A stretch of 64,000 nt of DNA from Rhizobium sp. Root482 (GCF_001426565.1 NZ_LMFA01000020.1:194879-258878), one strand, 5' to 3'. Shown: positions 8,406-18,273, counted from the stretch's first letter. Notes: generated from the sequence alone by a model not told the origin. Numbers and translations are program-made.

Positions 8406-9473
8406 TTGACCATTACCGAAACCACGCAAACGGCCGGGCGCAAACGCGCCCGTGCCAATGGTGCGATCATGGGCGTCCTGCGCTTCCTGGTCGTCATCGT
8501 CACGACCTATTTCGGCTTGCTGGCCGTGACATTCTTCATCGGGCGGGTCATTCCCGTCGATCCGGTCCTGGCCATTCTCGGCGACCGCGCCCCGGCGCAT
8601 GTGGTGGAGCGCACCCGCGAATTGCTGGGCTTCAACAAGCCGCTCTATGTGCAGTTCTTCATCTACGTCAAGGACGCGCTGTCGGGGAATTTCGGCACCT
8701 CCGTGCTGACGACCAATCCCGTCATGGTGGATATTCGCCGGGTCTTTCCGGCAACGCTGGAACTGGCCACCGTCGGAACGATCATCGGCAGCCTCGTCGG
8801 CGTGCCGCTCGGAGTGCTGGCCGCCGTCAAGCGCGGCAGCATCGCCGACCAGATCGTGCGGGTTGTCGGCCTGATCGGCTATTCCGTGCCGATCTTCTGG
8901 CTGGCGCTGCTATCGCTCCTGCTGTTCTATGCGAAGCTGCGCTGGGTTGCCTATCCCGGCCGCATCGATATCGTCAACGAGTACAGTTTCACGCCCACCA
9001 CCGGCCTTTACCTGATCGATACGCTCTGGCAGCGACAATGGTCGGTGTTCTGGGATGTCTTCCAGCACATCATCCTGCCGGCCAGCCTGCTCGGCTATTT
9101 CTCGCTTGCCTATATCAGCCGCATGACCCGCAGCTTCATGCTGAACGAATTGGGGCAGGAATATATCGTCGCGGCGCGCGCCAAGGGCCTGTCGGAGACC
9201 CGCATCATCTGGGGGCACGCGCTGCGCAATGCCGCCGTGCCGCTGGTGACGGTGATCGCGCTTTCCTATGCCGGATTGCTCGAAGGCTCCGTGCTTACCG
9301 AAACAGTCTTTGCCTGGCCGGGGCTTGGACTCTACATCACCAATTCGCTTCAGAACGCCGATATGAATGCCGTGCTTGGCGGCACCATCGTCATCGGTTC
9401 GGTGTTCATCGCCATCAATATCCTGTCCGATCTTCTCTACCGGACCCTTGACCCGCGGACGCGCGCACGATGA
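8406..9473 (+). CDS. Peptide ABC transporter permease (DppB type)
   Basis: A 355-residue inner-membrane protein with about six transmembrane helices and the binding-protein-dependent transport domain. The EAA-like cytoplasmic loop is EYIVAARAKGLSETRIIWGHALRNA. The N-terminal segment through LGFNKPLYVQFFIY is typical of DppB/OppB proteins. The likely start is TTG at 8406, placed 8 bases after GAAGGA. It overlaps the next permease by 4 bases. Confidence 0.92.
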   Translation: MTITETTQTAGRKRARANGAIMGVLRFLVVIVTTYFGLLAVTFFIGRVIPVDPVLAILGDRAPAHVVERTRELLGFNKPLYVQFFIYVKDALSGNFGTSVLTTNPVMVDIRRVFPATLELATVGTIIGSLVGVPLGVLAAVKRGSIADQIVRVVGLIGYSVPIFWLALLSLLLFYAKLRWVAYPGRIDIVNEYSFTPTTGLYLIDTLWQRQWSVFWDVFQHIILPASLLGYFSLAYISRMTRSFMLNELGQEYIVAARAKGLSETRIIWGHALRNAAVPLVTVIALSYAGLLEGSVLTETVFAWPGLGLYITNSLQNADMNAVLGGTIVIGSVFIAINILSDLLYRTLDPRTRAR

Positions 9474-10408
9474 GCCAGACACTCCAAGACCCGCCACGGG
9501 CGCTGAGCCGCCGCGAATGGCTGATGTCGGACCGGCCGCAATCGCGGCTGCAGGCACGGCTTGGCCGGGCCTACATGACCTGGCGGCGATTTTCGGCAAA
9601 TCGGCTGGCGGTCGCCGGTCTCTGCATCATCGTGCTTCTGGTGCTGCTGGCGATCTTTGCCGATGTGCTGGCGCCGCATTCGCCTGTTATCGGCGATCTT
9701 GGCGGCGCGCGCCTCTTGCCGCCGGGAACCGAGGGCTATCTGCTCGGCACCGACGACCAGGGCCGGGATATTCTTTCCCGCCTGCTGCACGGATCGCGGC
9801 TGACGCTGCTGGTCATCATACTGGTTGCGATCATCGCAGCGCCCATCGGCCTTCTGGTCGGCGCCATCTCCGGCTATGCCGGCGGATGGGTGGATGCGGT
9901 GCTGATGCGGATCACCGATATCTTCCTTGCCTTTCCCAAGCTGGTGCTGGCGCTCGCCTTCGTCGCCGCCATGGGGCCTGGCATCGAGAATGCCATTCTC
10001 GCCATCGCCATCACCTCCTGGCCGCCCTATGCGCGCATCGCCCGGGCCGAAACGCTCAGCGTGCGCAATTCCGATTATATCGCCGCCGTCCGGCTGATGG
10101 GTGCCTCGCCGCTGCGCGTGGTGCTGCGCCATGTGATGCCGATGTGCGTCTCCTCGCTGATCGTGCGCGTCACGCTCGACATGGCCGGTATCATCCTGAC
10201 CGCCGCCGGCCTGGGCTTCCTCGGCCTCGGCGCGCAGCCGCCGCTGCCGGAATGGGGCGCGATGATCGCGTCGGGTCGCCGCTTCATCCTCGATCAGTGG
10301 TGGGTGGCCACCATGCCCGGTGTCGCCATCCTGATCGTCAGCCTCGGCTTCAACCTGCTCGGCGACGGCCTGCGCGATGCGCTCGACCCGAGGGAGAGCG
10401 GCCAATGA
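9470..10408 (+). CDS. Peptide ABC transporter permease (DppC type)
   Basis: The second membrane subunit, 312 residues, has the OppC N-terminal region (ARLGRAYMTWRRFSANRLAV) and six helices. Its EAA-type loop reads YIAAVRLMGASPLRVVLRH. It would pair with the upstream DppB-type subunit to form the channel. Its ATG overlaps the previous stop by four bases, and its own stop overlaps the ATPase start in the same way, so all subunits should be made in fixed ratio. Confidence 0.92.
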   Translation: MSQTLQDPPRALSRREWLMSDRPQSRLQARLGRAYMTWRRFSANRLAVAGLCIIVLLVLLAIFADVLAPHSPVIGDLGGARLLPPGTEGYLLGTDDQGRDILSRLLHGSRLTLLVIILVAIIAAPIGLLVGAISGYAGGWVDAVLMRITDIFLAFPKLVLALAFVAAMGPGIENAILAIAITSWPPYARIARAETLSVRNSDYIAAVRLMGASPLRVVLRHVMPMCVSSLIVRVTLDMAGIILTAAGLGFLGLGAQPPLPEWGAMIASGRRFILDQWWVATMPGVAILIVSLGFNLLGDGLRDALDPRESGQ

Positions 10409-11234
10409 GCACCATGCTGACTGTCGATAACCTGAAGGTTACATTCCCGACCCGCACCGGGGCGATCGAGGCGGTGCGCGGCGTCTCCTTCACGCTCGGC
10501 CGCGAACGGCTTGGCATTGTCGGCGAAAGTGGGTCCGGCAAATCGCAGACGGGCAGGGCGATCATGGGCCTGACGCCGGCGCATGCGAAAATAACCGCCA
10601 AGACGCTGAATTTCGACGGCATCGACCTCCTCAGCGCACCCGCCAAAGCCCGACGCGCGCTCCGCGGCAGCCGGATCGCCATGATCCTGCAGGATCCGAA
10701 ATATTCGCTCAATCCGGTCATGAGCATCGGCCGCCAGATCGTCGAGACATTGCGCACCCATGAGAATGTCGGCAAGCGCGAAGCCCGTGACCGCGCCATC
10801 GCCATGCTGGAAGCGGTGCAGATCCGCGACGCGGCCCGCGTCTTCGACCTGCATCCGCACGAAGTGTCCGGCGGCATGGGCCAGCGCGCCATGATCGCCA
10901 TGATGCTGATCGCCGGGCCGGAACTTCTGATCGCCGACGAACCGACATCGGCGCTCGACGTCACGGTGCAGCTCGATGTGCTGCGCATCCTCGACGAACT
11001 GGTGGCCGAACGCGGCATGGGGCTGATCTTCATTTCGCACGACCTGCGGCTGGTCTCCTCCTTCTGCGACCGCGTCATCGTCATGTATGCGGGCAAGATC
11101 GTCGAGGAACTGGCGGCCACCGATCTCGGCAATGCCAGGCATCCCTATACGCAGGGCCTGCTCAACTGCATGCCGACGCTCGGCACCAGCCGCCATCCAC
11201 TGCCGGTGCTCGACCGTCAACCGGAGTGGGCCCT

Positions 11235-11238
<4 letters not shown>
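10405..11238 (+). CDS. Peptide ABC transporter ATP-binding protein (DppD type)
   Basis: The 277-residue ATPase has Walker A GESGSGKS (residues 40-47), signature SGGMGQR and Walker B LLIADEPTSALD with the usual HDLRLVSSFCDRV switch region. It is shorter than typical DppD (about 330), lacking most of the C-terminal oligopeptide extension, although a short CMPTLGTSRHPLPVL remains. The start is the ATG in ATGA overlap with the permease gene; a longer frame back to 9367 only runs through other genes in another frame. Confidence 0.92.
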
Positions 11239-11990
<752 letters not shown>

Positions 11991-12349
11991 TGGAGCGTCG
12001 GCGGGGATTGCGGTTGGAAAAATTGGTGCGCCAGCCGGGATGAAAATGCGAACCTCTTTGTTATTGATATCAAAACCTAATTTCCGGATTCTATCGCGGC
12101 TTGCTAGACGCAGGCTTTGATGCGCCTCAGAAAGGCCTTCCAAAAGACCGGCGGTGACGATCTGACCGTCCGCTTTCTTGGCAGCAAGGATTTCCATGGT
12201 GTTTACCGATTTCTTCGATCTCGGGACCAAGGATTTTGAGAAAATCAAGACTGGCAGCCGCTACATCAATGACGAAAAGATCGCTGGTCTCGTCACGTCG
12301 ATGACCGGCCTCAGACCCGTATTTAAGCAACCGCTTCCTCGGCCAGACA
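11991..12349. other. AT-rich intergenic stretch of unknown content
   Basis: These 359 bases are clearly lower in GC than their surroundings (for example 25 of 60 bases in 12061-12120). Short frames exist on both strands (a plus frame at 12178-12384 and minus frames ending in or near the neighbouring genes), but none has a convincing start or recognised product. AATTGGTGC at 12021-12029 repeats the sequence at the tRNA-Arg 3' end. The stretch may be the decayed left end of an inserted segment. Confidence 0.4.
12021..12032. repeat. Possible left attachment-site remnant
   Basis: The 12 bases AATTGGTGCGCC differ at one position from AATTGGTGCACC at 15736-15747, which covers the 3' end of tRNA-Arg. 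The two copies bracket the acyltransferase, P450 and recombinase remnant. A match this short can be chance. Confidence 0.2.
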
Positions 12350-13342
12350 TCACAGTTCATGGTCAAGGAAATACCATTGGCTGATGTGGCGTTTGACAAC
12401 GGGCTCGATAACGCTGTTCAGCCGCTCGACATCCTCGGCCAGTTTGAGACCGGGGGTATCCGTCTTCGGCAGGTCAATCGGCTTCAACCAGCGACAGACG
12501 AACTGCGAGCCGCCCTTGCGCACCACATAAAACGGAACGATCCGTGCGCCGGCATGCCGGGCAAGCCGCACCGCGACCGCCAGATTTCCGGAAAGATGCG
12601 TCGTTCGTCCGAAAAACGGCGCCATGATGCGGCCATCGAAGCCTTCATCGCCGAAGATCGCGACAACGCCATCGCGTTGAGCGAGACGTTTCATCGCAGG
12701 GCGCACACCTTTTACGCCGGGGGGCAGCAACGCCAGGCCGAAGCTTTCCCGGACGCGGCAGGCGATGTGATGTTCGAGCCGGCTTTCCGGCGGCATATAG
12801 AAGCTGGCGGCAGCGATTTGCAGACGGCCAAGGACGGCTGGAAGCAGCTCCCAATTGCCGAGGTGCAGAGCAAGCACGACGACAGGGCCTTCCGCATGCA
12901 CCGAGAGCAGGTTCTCTTCCCCTTCGATCGTGATGCCGTCGGATGCATCAATGCGCGAGAGGACGGAGAATTCGGCCATAACCCGCCCTTTGCCGCGCCA
13001 GTTTTGGCGTGCGATGGTGACAGGGTCGAGATCGGGACGTATGCGCGCCAGGTTTTCCACAATGCGCCGATTTCGGGCGCCGAAGAAGGGGCGGATCATT
13101 CCATAGTGAAGCGCGCCGAGCTCGGAAGCGAGACGTGCCGGAAGCAGCCGAAGCAAGTTGTAGCTCAGCCGTTTTGGCAGGTCACGCAGCGTGTCATGGA
13201 TCCAGTAGCGGAGGAAACGCCGCCGAGCCTCCGTTCCGGCAAAGAAATCGGAGAATGGCGGCGCCTTTTCGTCTTCCCAGACAAAGGCCTTGCGGGTGAC
13301 GAGCGCCGGGTCGTCCGTTTTGGTTCGTAAGTTCTTTCTCAT
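12350..13342 (-). CDS. LpxL/HtrB-type lysophospholipid or lipid A acyltransferase
   Basis: The 330-residue protein belongs to the lysophospholipid acyltransferase family that includes lipid A late acyltransferases. The catalytic HX4(D/E) motif is HLGNWE, and further family blocks are FGDEGFDGRIMAPFFGR and a C-terminal QWYFLDHEL. Such enzymes add a fatty acyl chain to a lipid at the inner membrane. The start was set at the ATG whose ATGA overlaps the P450 stop; the longer frame runs through the P450 gene. The acceptor lipid is unknown; partnership with a P450 hints at a modified acyl chain, which is inference. Confidence 0.85.
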   Translation of the reverse strand: MRKNLRTKTDDPALVTRKAFVWEDEKAPPFSDFFAGTEARRRFLRYWIHDTLRDLPKRLSYNLLRLLPARLASELGALHYGMIRPFFGARNRRIVENLARIRPDLDPVTIARQNWRGKGRVMAEFSVLSRIDASDGITIEGEENLLSVHAEGPVVVLALHLGNWELLPAVLGRLQIAAASFYMPPESRLEHHIACRVRESFGLALLPPGVKGVRPAMKRLAQRDGVVAIFGDEGFDGRIMAPFFGRTTHLSGNLAVAVRLARHAGARIVPFYVVRKGGSQFVCRWLKPIDLPKTDTPGLKLAEDVERLNSVIEPVVKRHISQWYFLDHEL

Positions 13343-14751
13343 CTCGGTTGGATCATCACCGGCAGGCCGCCCATTGGACGCAATGTCAGTCTCGAAGCAG
13401 GCCGAACGCTCGTGCCCGGCACAAGCCGCACCTTGAAACGCTGCGCCAGAATGGCGAGACAAAGGATGCACTCGGTCAGCCCGAACTGAAGCCCCGCGCA
13501 GATGCGCGGCCCACTGGCAAAAGGGATGTAGGAATAGGGAACCGGGCGTTGGCCGCCGAGAAAGCGTTCCGGAATGAAGTGGTTCGGTTTGTTCCAGAGG
13601 TCGCTATTCCGGTGCAGCAGCCACGGGGATATGGTGATGAGGGCGCTGGGGATGACATCGATGTCGCCGATGCGATCGGCATCACGGGCTTGGCGCCCGA
13701 GAAGCGGCACCGGCGGATAGAGCCGCAAAGTTTCTTCTATCACGGCGCGGCAATATTCGAGCTTCGGAACATCCGCGAGCGTCGGCGGCGTCTGCCCGCA
13801 AACTCGCTCTATCTCGGCGTGAAGCGCATCCTCGGCCCAGGGCGCGTTGGCGAGGAGATACCACGCCCATGTCAATGCTGACGCGGTGGTTTCCTGCCCT
13901 GCCATGAAGATCGTGGCGGCTTCGTTGCGAAGGGCGTGCAAATCAAGCCCCAGTTCCGGGTTCTTCTGTTGCCTGCGAACGAGCAGATCCAGCATCGAGC
14001 CATCCTGGGTCTTTCCCCCCAGGTGGTTGGTGGCAACGCGGTCGATGACGTTGCGCACGCGCGCGATCGCCCGTCGCAGGCGCGGGGTCTTGAGAAGCGG
14101 GATGCCGTTGTTGAAACCGACGACATAGGCAAGGTTGATGTTGTCGACCAATCCCTGGAAGCTGCTGAACCCCTCGACGATCTCATTGGCATCGCCCGGT
14201 CCCATCTTGTCGCCGAAAACCGTGCGCGCGATGATCTCAGCGGTCAGGCCGCCCATCTCCGACAGCGCGTCAACGGGGGTGCCCGCCGGCAGCAGGGACC
14301 ATCTTTTCACCAGGTCGAGGGTTGCCTCTTCCATATGGTGAGCAAAGTCCGGCAACCGGTTCTTGTGAACGATGTCGCTGACGAGCGGTCGCCGGCGCTT
14401 CCAGGTCTCGCCGTCGGAGATGAAAAGCCCATCGCCCAGAAGGTATTCCAGTGCGCGTCGCATCGCGGGGCTCTTGCGCTCGAAATTGTCGTGTCGTGTC
14501 GCAAGCACGTACTTCACCTGCTCGGGCACGTTGACGACAACCAGTTGCCGCCCGAGGCCACGCATCTGGGTGGTGCGGCTACGATAATCGCCCTTTCGAA
14601 AAAGGCTGAGATAGTCCTTTCGGACAAGTAGAAACATTCTCAGATAATCACGGGGCGGACCGGTATAGGGAGCAGGCCTGGCCGGTTCGAAATATCCGTT
14701 TCCGCGTTTTTCGATAATATTCGGCGGGTCCACCCGAAAAGACAAACTCAT
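13339..14751 (-). CDS. Cytochrome P450
   Basis: A 470-residue heme monooxygenase. The heme-binding loop FASGPRICAG carries the ligand cysteine at about residue 418. The I-helix oxygen-activation motif is AGQETT, and the K-helix ExxR is EETLR followed by YPPVPLLGRQA. The overall pattern resembles long-chain fatty acid or terpenoid hydroxylases of the CYP4/CYP102-like clan, but no closer assignment is safe. No fused reductase or nearby ferredoxin gene is present, so electrons must come from elsewhere. It is translationally coupled to the acyltransferase gene downstream and lies next to a recombinase remnant. Confidence 0.92.
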   Translation of the reverse strand: MSLSFRVDPPNIIEKRGNGYFEPARPAPYTGPPRDYLRMFLLVRKDYLSLFRKGDYRSRTTQMRGLGRQLVVVNVPEQVKYVLATRHDNFERKSPAMRRALEYLLGDGLFISDGETWKRRRPLVSDIVHKNRLPDFAHHMEEATLDLVKRWSLLPAGTPVDALSEMGGLTAEIIARTVFGDKMGPGDANEIVEGFSSFQGLVDNINLAYVVGFNNGIPLLKTPRLRRAIARVRNVIDRVATNHLGGKTQDGSMLDLLVRRQQKNPELGLDLHALRNEAATIFMAGQETTASALTWAWYLLANAPWAEDALHAEIERVCGQTPPTLADVPKLEYCRAVIEETLRLYPPVPLLGRQARDADRIGDIDVIPSALITISPWLLHRNSDLWNKPNHFIPERFLGGQRPVPYSYIPFASGPRICAGLQFGLTECILCLAILAQRFKVRLVPGTSVRPASRLTLRPMGGLPVMIQPR

Positions 14752-15007
14752 ATAGGCCAGTCCTGTATTTGAAAAAATTAAAATACGTCAAAAAGAAGGC
14801 GAGGTGACATTACACGAAGCGGGGGGGTATGGGCACCTACCTAACGACCATCGGCTCGGATTTCTAGCGAAAATGCGAGACCTCACTTCAACGCTTGCGC
14901 CCCAGTCACCTTGGGGGTCTGGACCCGCCAAACATAGAGCCAGAACTCCCGTTGGAGCATAGGGCCGGGAAGCGTCAGGCGGTGCAGGCTGGCGGTCGTG
15001 GCCGCAC
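14752..15007. other. Region between the P450 gene and the recombinase remnant
   Basis: About 256 bases with no credible gene. The part next to the P450 start is AT-rich and should hold its promoter. A run of seven G lies near 14820. The rest shows no recognisable recombinase N-terminal domain, so the missing catalytic part was lost rather than merely out of frame. Confidence 0.4.
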
Positions 15008-15768
15008 CGCACCTATATCGGCCAGATGGCGTTTAACCGGCGCGATTCGCGCACGCTGAAGGCAAAGCCCGTCTCCGAGCATGTGATCGTTTCCGTACCC
15101 GCGATCATCGAGCGCGATGAGTTCGAGGCAGTGCAGTCGATGCTGAAGGACAGGAACCCGAAGGTGACGCCCCGCGCGTCGTGACGGGGCCTATCCTTCT
15201 GACGGGGCTTGCCACTTGTGCCACCTGCGGCGGCGGCATGACGTTGCGGACCGGCACGTCGAAAAATGGGACGGTCCATCGCTACTACACCTGTTCCAAC
15301 GCCGCCCGCGCCGGCAAAGCCGCCGAGGTCGATGGTCGGATCATTCGTCTGCAAGGGGAACTGGCGGAGGTTGAAACCCGGCTCAAGCGCATCTACTCGA
15401 TGATCGAGGACGGGATCGCCGAAATGGATGACATCCTGCGCGATCGTATCGCCGGGCTCAAGATCGACCGCGAGCGAATCCAGACGTCTCTCGATCGCGC
15501 ACGAACGCACGCCGTGCCCGCCTCGGATATCCCGCCGGCCGTCGTCGAGGAGTTCGGCAGGATGATGCGCGAAAACATCACCTCCGGCGACATTCCCTTC
15601 CGCAAGGCCTATATCCAGGCCGTCGTCGATCAGGTCGAGGACAAACAGGTCAAAATCATCGGGAGCAAGGCCTCTATCCACCAAGCTATGACTGGTAGCA
15701 AAAAATTTTGGCCCGGTGTTCGCAGTTTTGAACGGAATTGGTGCACCCGACTGGATTCGAACCAGTGA
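15008..15768 (+). pseudogene. Remnant of a large serine recombinase, frameshifted
   Basis: Two frames together match the C-terminal half of a large serine recombinase. 15008-15184 reads YIGQMAFNRRDSRTLKAKPV...LKDRNPKVTP and then hits a stop; 15181 onward continues in another frame as TGPILLTGLATCATCGGGMT, the zinc beta-ribbon, with YYTCS. After CSN the normal linker appears shortened, then a coiled-coil region (LAEVETRLKRIYSMIEDGIAEMDD). The catalytic N-terminal domain is absent, so it cannot be active. Its C-terminal codons (VRSFERNW) run straight into the tRNA-Arg gene, whose antisense sequence supplies the stop. Confidence 0.85.
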
Positions 15769-15815
15769 CCCCTGCCTTCGGAGGGCAGTACTCTATCCAG
15801 CTGAGCTACGGGTGC
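15739..15815 (-). tRNA. tRNA-Arg (anticodon CCG)
   Basis: On the minus strand a complete cloverleaf is present. The acceptor stem pairs GCACCCG with CGGGTGC, the anticodon stem CTGCC/GGCAG closes the loop CTCCGAA with anticodon CCG, and the T arm has GGTTCGAATCC. The 3' CCA is encoded (15739-15741 as TGG on the plus strand). It reads arginine CGG codons. A recombinase remnant abuts its 3' end, a common place for island insertion. Confidence 0.97.
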
Positions 15816-15929
15816 ATCCGCGACGGCTAGGCGTCGAAGCAGGCTGTGAGCGGTTCATAGCCTAGGACAGACGGCGCTTCAATGGTGAAAGCGTTTCGGG
15901 TCAAGGAAATTCCGAGTTTTCGCGGTGAT

Positions 15930-15959
15930 AAAAAATGCCGCGCTTTTTGGGCGCGGCAT
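15930..15959 (-). terminator. Rho-independent terminator of the xyl operon
   Basis: Arms ATGCCGCGC (15935-15943) and GCGCGGCAT (15951-15959) form a perfect 9-bp stem. Read on the minus strand the stem is followed by a run of T (15934-15930). It lies 24 bases after the stop of the xylG-type gene. Confidence 0.85.
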
Positions 15960-15982
15960 CTGTGTTTTCAGCGGCTGAAGAT

Positions 15983-16768
15983 TCAGGCGGTCTGCATGGC
16001 GCCGGGGCCGGGGATGGCTTTTTCCGGGACCTTGCCGAGGATGATCATGCCGAGCACCTCGTCCTTGGTGACATCTTCGGTGCGGGCATGGCCGACGACC
16101 TGGCCGTTCTTCATCACCGAGACCCGATCGGCGAGATCGAAGACGTCGTGGATATCGTGGCTGATCAGGAAGATGCCGATGCCTTCCTTCTTCAACTGCT
16201 TGATGAGTTCGCCGACCTGCGCCGTTTCCTGGGGGCCGAGCGCTGCCGTCGGCTCGTCCATGATCAGGATGCGGGCGTCGAACAGGATGGCGCGGGCGAT
16301 CGCCACCGATTGGCGCTGGCCGCCCGAAAGAGCCTTCACCGGCTCCTTGAAGCGCTGGAAGTTCGGGTTGAGGCGGCCCATCACCTCGCGGGTCTTGGCC
16401 TCCATCGCCACGTCGTCGAGCGTGCCCCAGGGCGTGCGCAGTTCCCGGCCAAGATAGAGATTGGCGGCGGCATCGACATTGTCGGCAACGGCGAGCGTCT
16501 GGTAGATCGTCTCAATGCCGTATTTCTTGGCATCGCGCGGATTGTTGATTTCGGCGGTTTCTCCGTTGATCAGGATCTCGCCGCTGTCGCGCCTGTAGGC
16601 GCCGGAAAGAGCCTTGATCAGCGTCGATTTGCCGGCGCCATTGTGGCCGAGCAGGGCCACGACCTCGCCGGGATAGAGATCGACCGAGGCATTGTCCACG
16701 GCGTGGATGCCGCCGAAGGAGATGGAAATGTTCTTCATTTCCACGAGGGGCTTGCGGGTGTCCGTCAT
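15983..16768 (-). CDS. xylG: Xylose-type sugar ABC transporter ATP-binding protein
   Basis: A 261-residue single-domain ATPase with Walker A GHNGAGKS (residues 41-48), Q-loop [10 protein letters not shown], signature LSGGQRQS and Walker [13 protein letters not shown]. Most XylG/RbsA proteins have two ATPase domains (about 500 residues); this is the half-size form known from rhizobial sugar importers such as FrcA, working as a homodimer. The start is the ATG 13 bases after the permease stop. It is last in the xylF-xylH-xylG operon, with a terminator following. Xylose as substrate is inferred from the binding protein. Confidence 0.85.
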   Translation of the reverse strand: MTDTRKPLVEMKNISISFGGIHAVDNASVDLYPGEVVALLGHNGAGKSTLIKALSGAYRRDSGEILINGETAEINNPRDAKKYGIETIYQTLAVADNVDAAANLYLGRELRTPWGTLDDVAMEAKTREVMGRLNPNFQRFKEPVKALSGGQRQSVAIARAILFDARILIMDEPTAALGPQETAQVGELIKQLKKEGIGIFLISHDIHDVFDLADRVSVMKNGQVVGHARTEDVTKDEVLGMIILGKVPEKAIPGPGAMQTA

Positions 16769-16781
16769 TGGGTGGCTCCTC

Positions 16782-18095
16782 TTACTTGGCGCGGGCGCGA
16801 TAGACCGTGTCGAGCCAGACGGCGACGACAAGGACCATGCCCACCACGATGCGCTGGAACGGGGTATCGATGCCCACAAGCACCATGCCCGATTGCAGCG
16901 ATTGCATGACGAGGGCGCCGAGCATGGCGCCAGCGATTGTGCCGATGCCGCCGGCAAGCGAGGTGCCGCCGATGACCGCGGCTGCGATGGTGTAGAGCTC
17001 GTCGAGCTCGCCCTGCGCATTGGTCGCGGCATTGAGGCGGGCGGTGGAGATCGCGGCTGCGATGGCGCAGAGCATGCCCATCAGCGCGAAGATCTTGACC
17101 GTCACCCAGCGGGTCTTGATGCCCGCCAGTTCGGCGGCCTCCTGGTTGCCGCCGATCGCAAAGACATAGCGGCCGAAGCGAAGCCGGGTCGAAATGAAGG
17201 TCATGACGACGCCGACGACGATGGCGATCAGGACCGGAATGGCGATGCCATGTGCAATGAACAGGCCGCCGTCGGGCCAGGCGATGCCGCTGGCTTCCGC
17301 ATATTTACGGGCGATGGCGACTGGCCAGGAGTAGCTGTTGACGACCGTGATGGCGCCGAGCACCAGTCCGCAACCGACGAGGGTCAGGAAATATTCCGCC
17401 CACATCGGACGCTGCGGAAAGCCGAAGCGCCGGCGCTGCCTGCGCGAATTGATGATGGTGGCGACGATGGCGATGCAGGCGAGGATGCCGACGATCCAGC
17501 TGGCCGTCGCGCCGATCGAGCCCTGCGTGCCGCCGCCCATCAGGCGGAAGGTGGCGTCCATCGGAGCGACCGTACGGCCGCTGGTGACGAACCAGGTGGC
17601 GCCGCGCCAGACAAGCAGGCCGCCGAGCGTCACGATGAAGGAGGGGACATTGAGGAAGGCGATGATCGCGCCGTGCAGCGCGCCGATGGCGGCACCGAGC
17701 AGCAGGCCGGCAAGCAGCGTCACGATCCAGATGGCGGGGTGGTTGAAGCCGAGCAGTTGCGGCAGCAGTTCGGCCTGAAGCACGCCCATGCTCATGCCGA
17801 CGAAACCGAGGATCGAGCCCACGGAAAGATCGATGTTGCGCGTGACGATGACGAGCACCATGCCGGTCGCCATCACGGCGACGGAGGCGGTCTGGACGGA
17901 AAGGTTCCAGAGATTGCGGGGCGTCAGGAACAGGCCGCCGGACAGGATGTTGAAGCCGATCCAGATGATCAGCATGGCGCCGATCATGCCGAGCAGGCGC
18001 GTGTCGATCTCGGTCGCGCGGAAGAAGCGCTTGACCGGGTTCTCACTTGCCGATCGCGCGCGATTGGCTTGTGCGGTAGTCGTGATGTCGGCCAT
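16782..18095 (-). CDS. xylH: Xylose-type sugar ABC transporter permease
   Basis: The 437-residue protein has ten or more hydrophobic segments and the BPD_transp_2 signatures of carbohydrate uptake family 2: [20 protein letters not shown], then [16 protein letters not shown] and a C-terminal [22 protein letters not shown]. Its length and the central soluble-loop region are typical of XylH rather than the shorter RbsC. It forms the membrane channel with the ATPase encoded next. A 213-base gap with a strong hairpin separates it from the binding-protein gene upstream. Confidence 0.88.
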   Translation of the reverse strand: MADITTTAQANRARSASENPVKRFFRATEIDTRLLGMIGAMLIIWIGFNILSGGLFLTPRNLWNLSVQTASVAVMATGMVLVIVTRNIDLSVGSILGFVGMSMGVLQAELLPQLLGFNHPAIWIVTLLAGLLLGAAIGALHGAIIAFLNVPSFIVTLGGLLVWRGATWFVTSGRTVAPMDATFRLMGGGTQGSIGATASWIVGILACIAIVATIINSRRQRRRFGFPQRPMWAEYFLTLVGCGLVLGAITVVNSYSWPVAIARKYAEASGIAWPDGGLFIAHGIAIPVLIAIVVGVVMTFISTRLRFGRYVFAIGGNQEAAELAGIKTRWVTVKIFALMGMLCAIAAAISTARLNAATNAQGELDELYTIAAAVIGGTSLAGGIGTIAGAMLGALVMQSLQSGMVLVGIDTPFQRIVVGMVLVVAVWLDTVYRARAK

Positions 18096-18246
18096 GGCTT
18101 TGCCGTCCCCCCACTTTTGTTGACGTATCGATCGAGCGTGGTCTGAAGTTAAGCAGGGCGTGACGGAAAACCGGGTCCCACTTTCCTCATCCCGCTATGA
18201 GGATGTATCGCCGCCGCATCCTCCGCCCGCTGTCCACCTTGCGCAA

Positions 18247-18273
18247 GCGCCGCAACGTGTGACGTTGCGGCGC
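18247..18273. promoter_or_regulatory. Perfect intercistronic hairpin between xylF and xylH
   Basis: GCGCCGCAACGT and ACGTTGCGGCGC are 12-bp perfect arms with a 3-base loop. There is no T-tract. In operons where the binding protein is made in excess, such hairpins protect the upstream mRNA or attenuate read-through, so this one probably raises XylF over XylH and XylG. Confidence 0.6.

Noticed and set aside
6756..8600. 614-codon open frame on the minus strand opposite the peptide-binding protein gene
   Set aside because: It mirrors the codon pattern of the real gene, has no recognised motif, and the plus strand has a signal peptide and family signatures. Long antisense frames are expected in GC-rich coding DNA.
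9367..10404. N-terminal extension of the DppD-type ATPase back to 9367
   Set aside because: It reads through two permease genes out of phase. The ATG at 10405 has the usual overlap and gives a normal ATPase start.
12127..12399. Small minus-strand and plus-strand frames in the AT-rich gap
   Set aside because: No ribosome site, no recognised family, and they overlap the acyltransferase end or each other. Kept only as an unexplained region.
14815..14830. Run of seven G as an assembly error
   Set aside because: It lies in a non-coding region, so no reading frame can test it. No evidence beyond the homopolymer itself.
16692..18146. 484-codon plus-strand frame opposite xylH and xylG
   Set aside because: The product is a run of D, H, G, R and A without domains, typical of an antisense shadow; the minus strand encodes clear transporter subunits.
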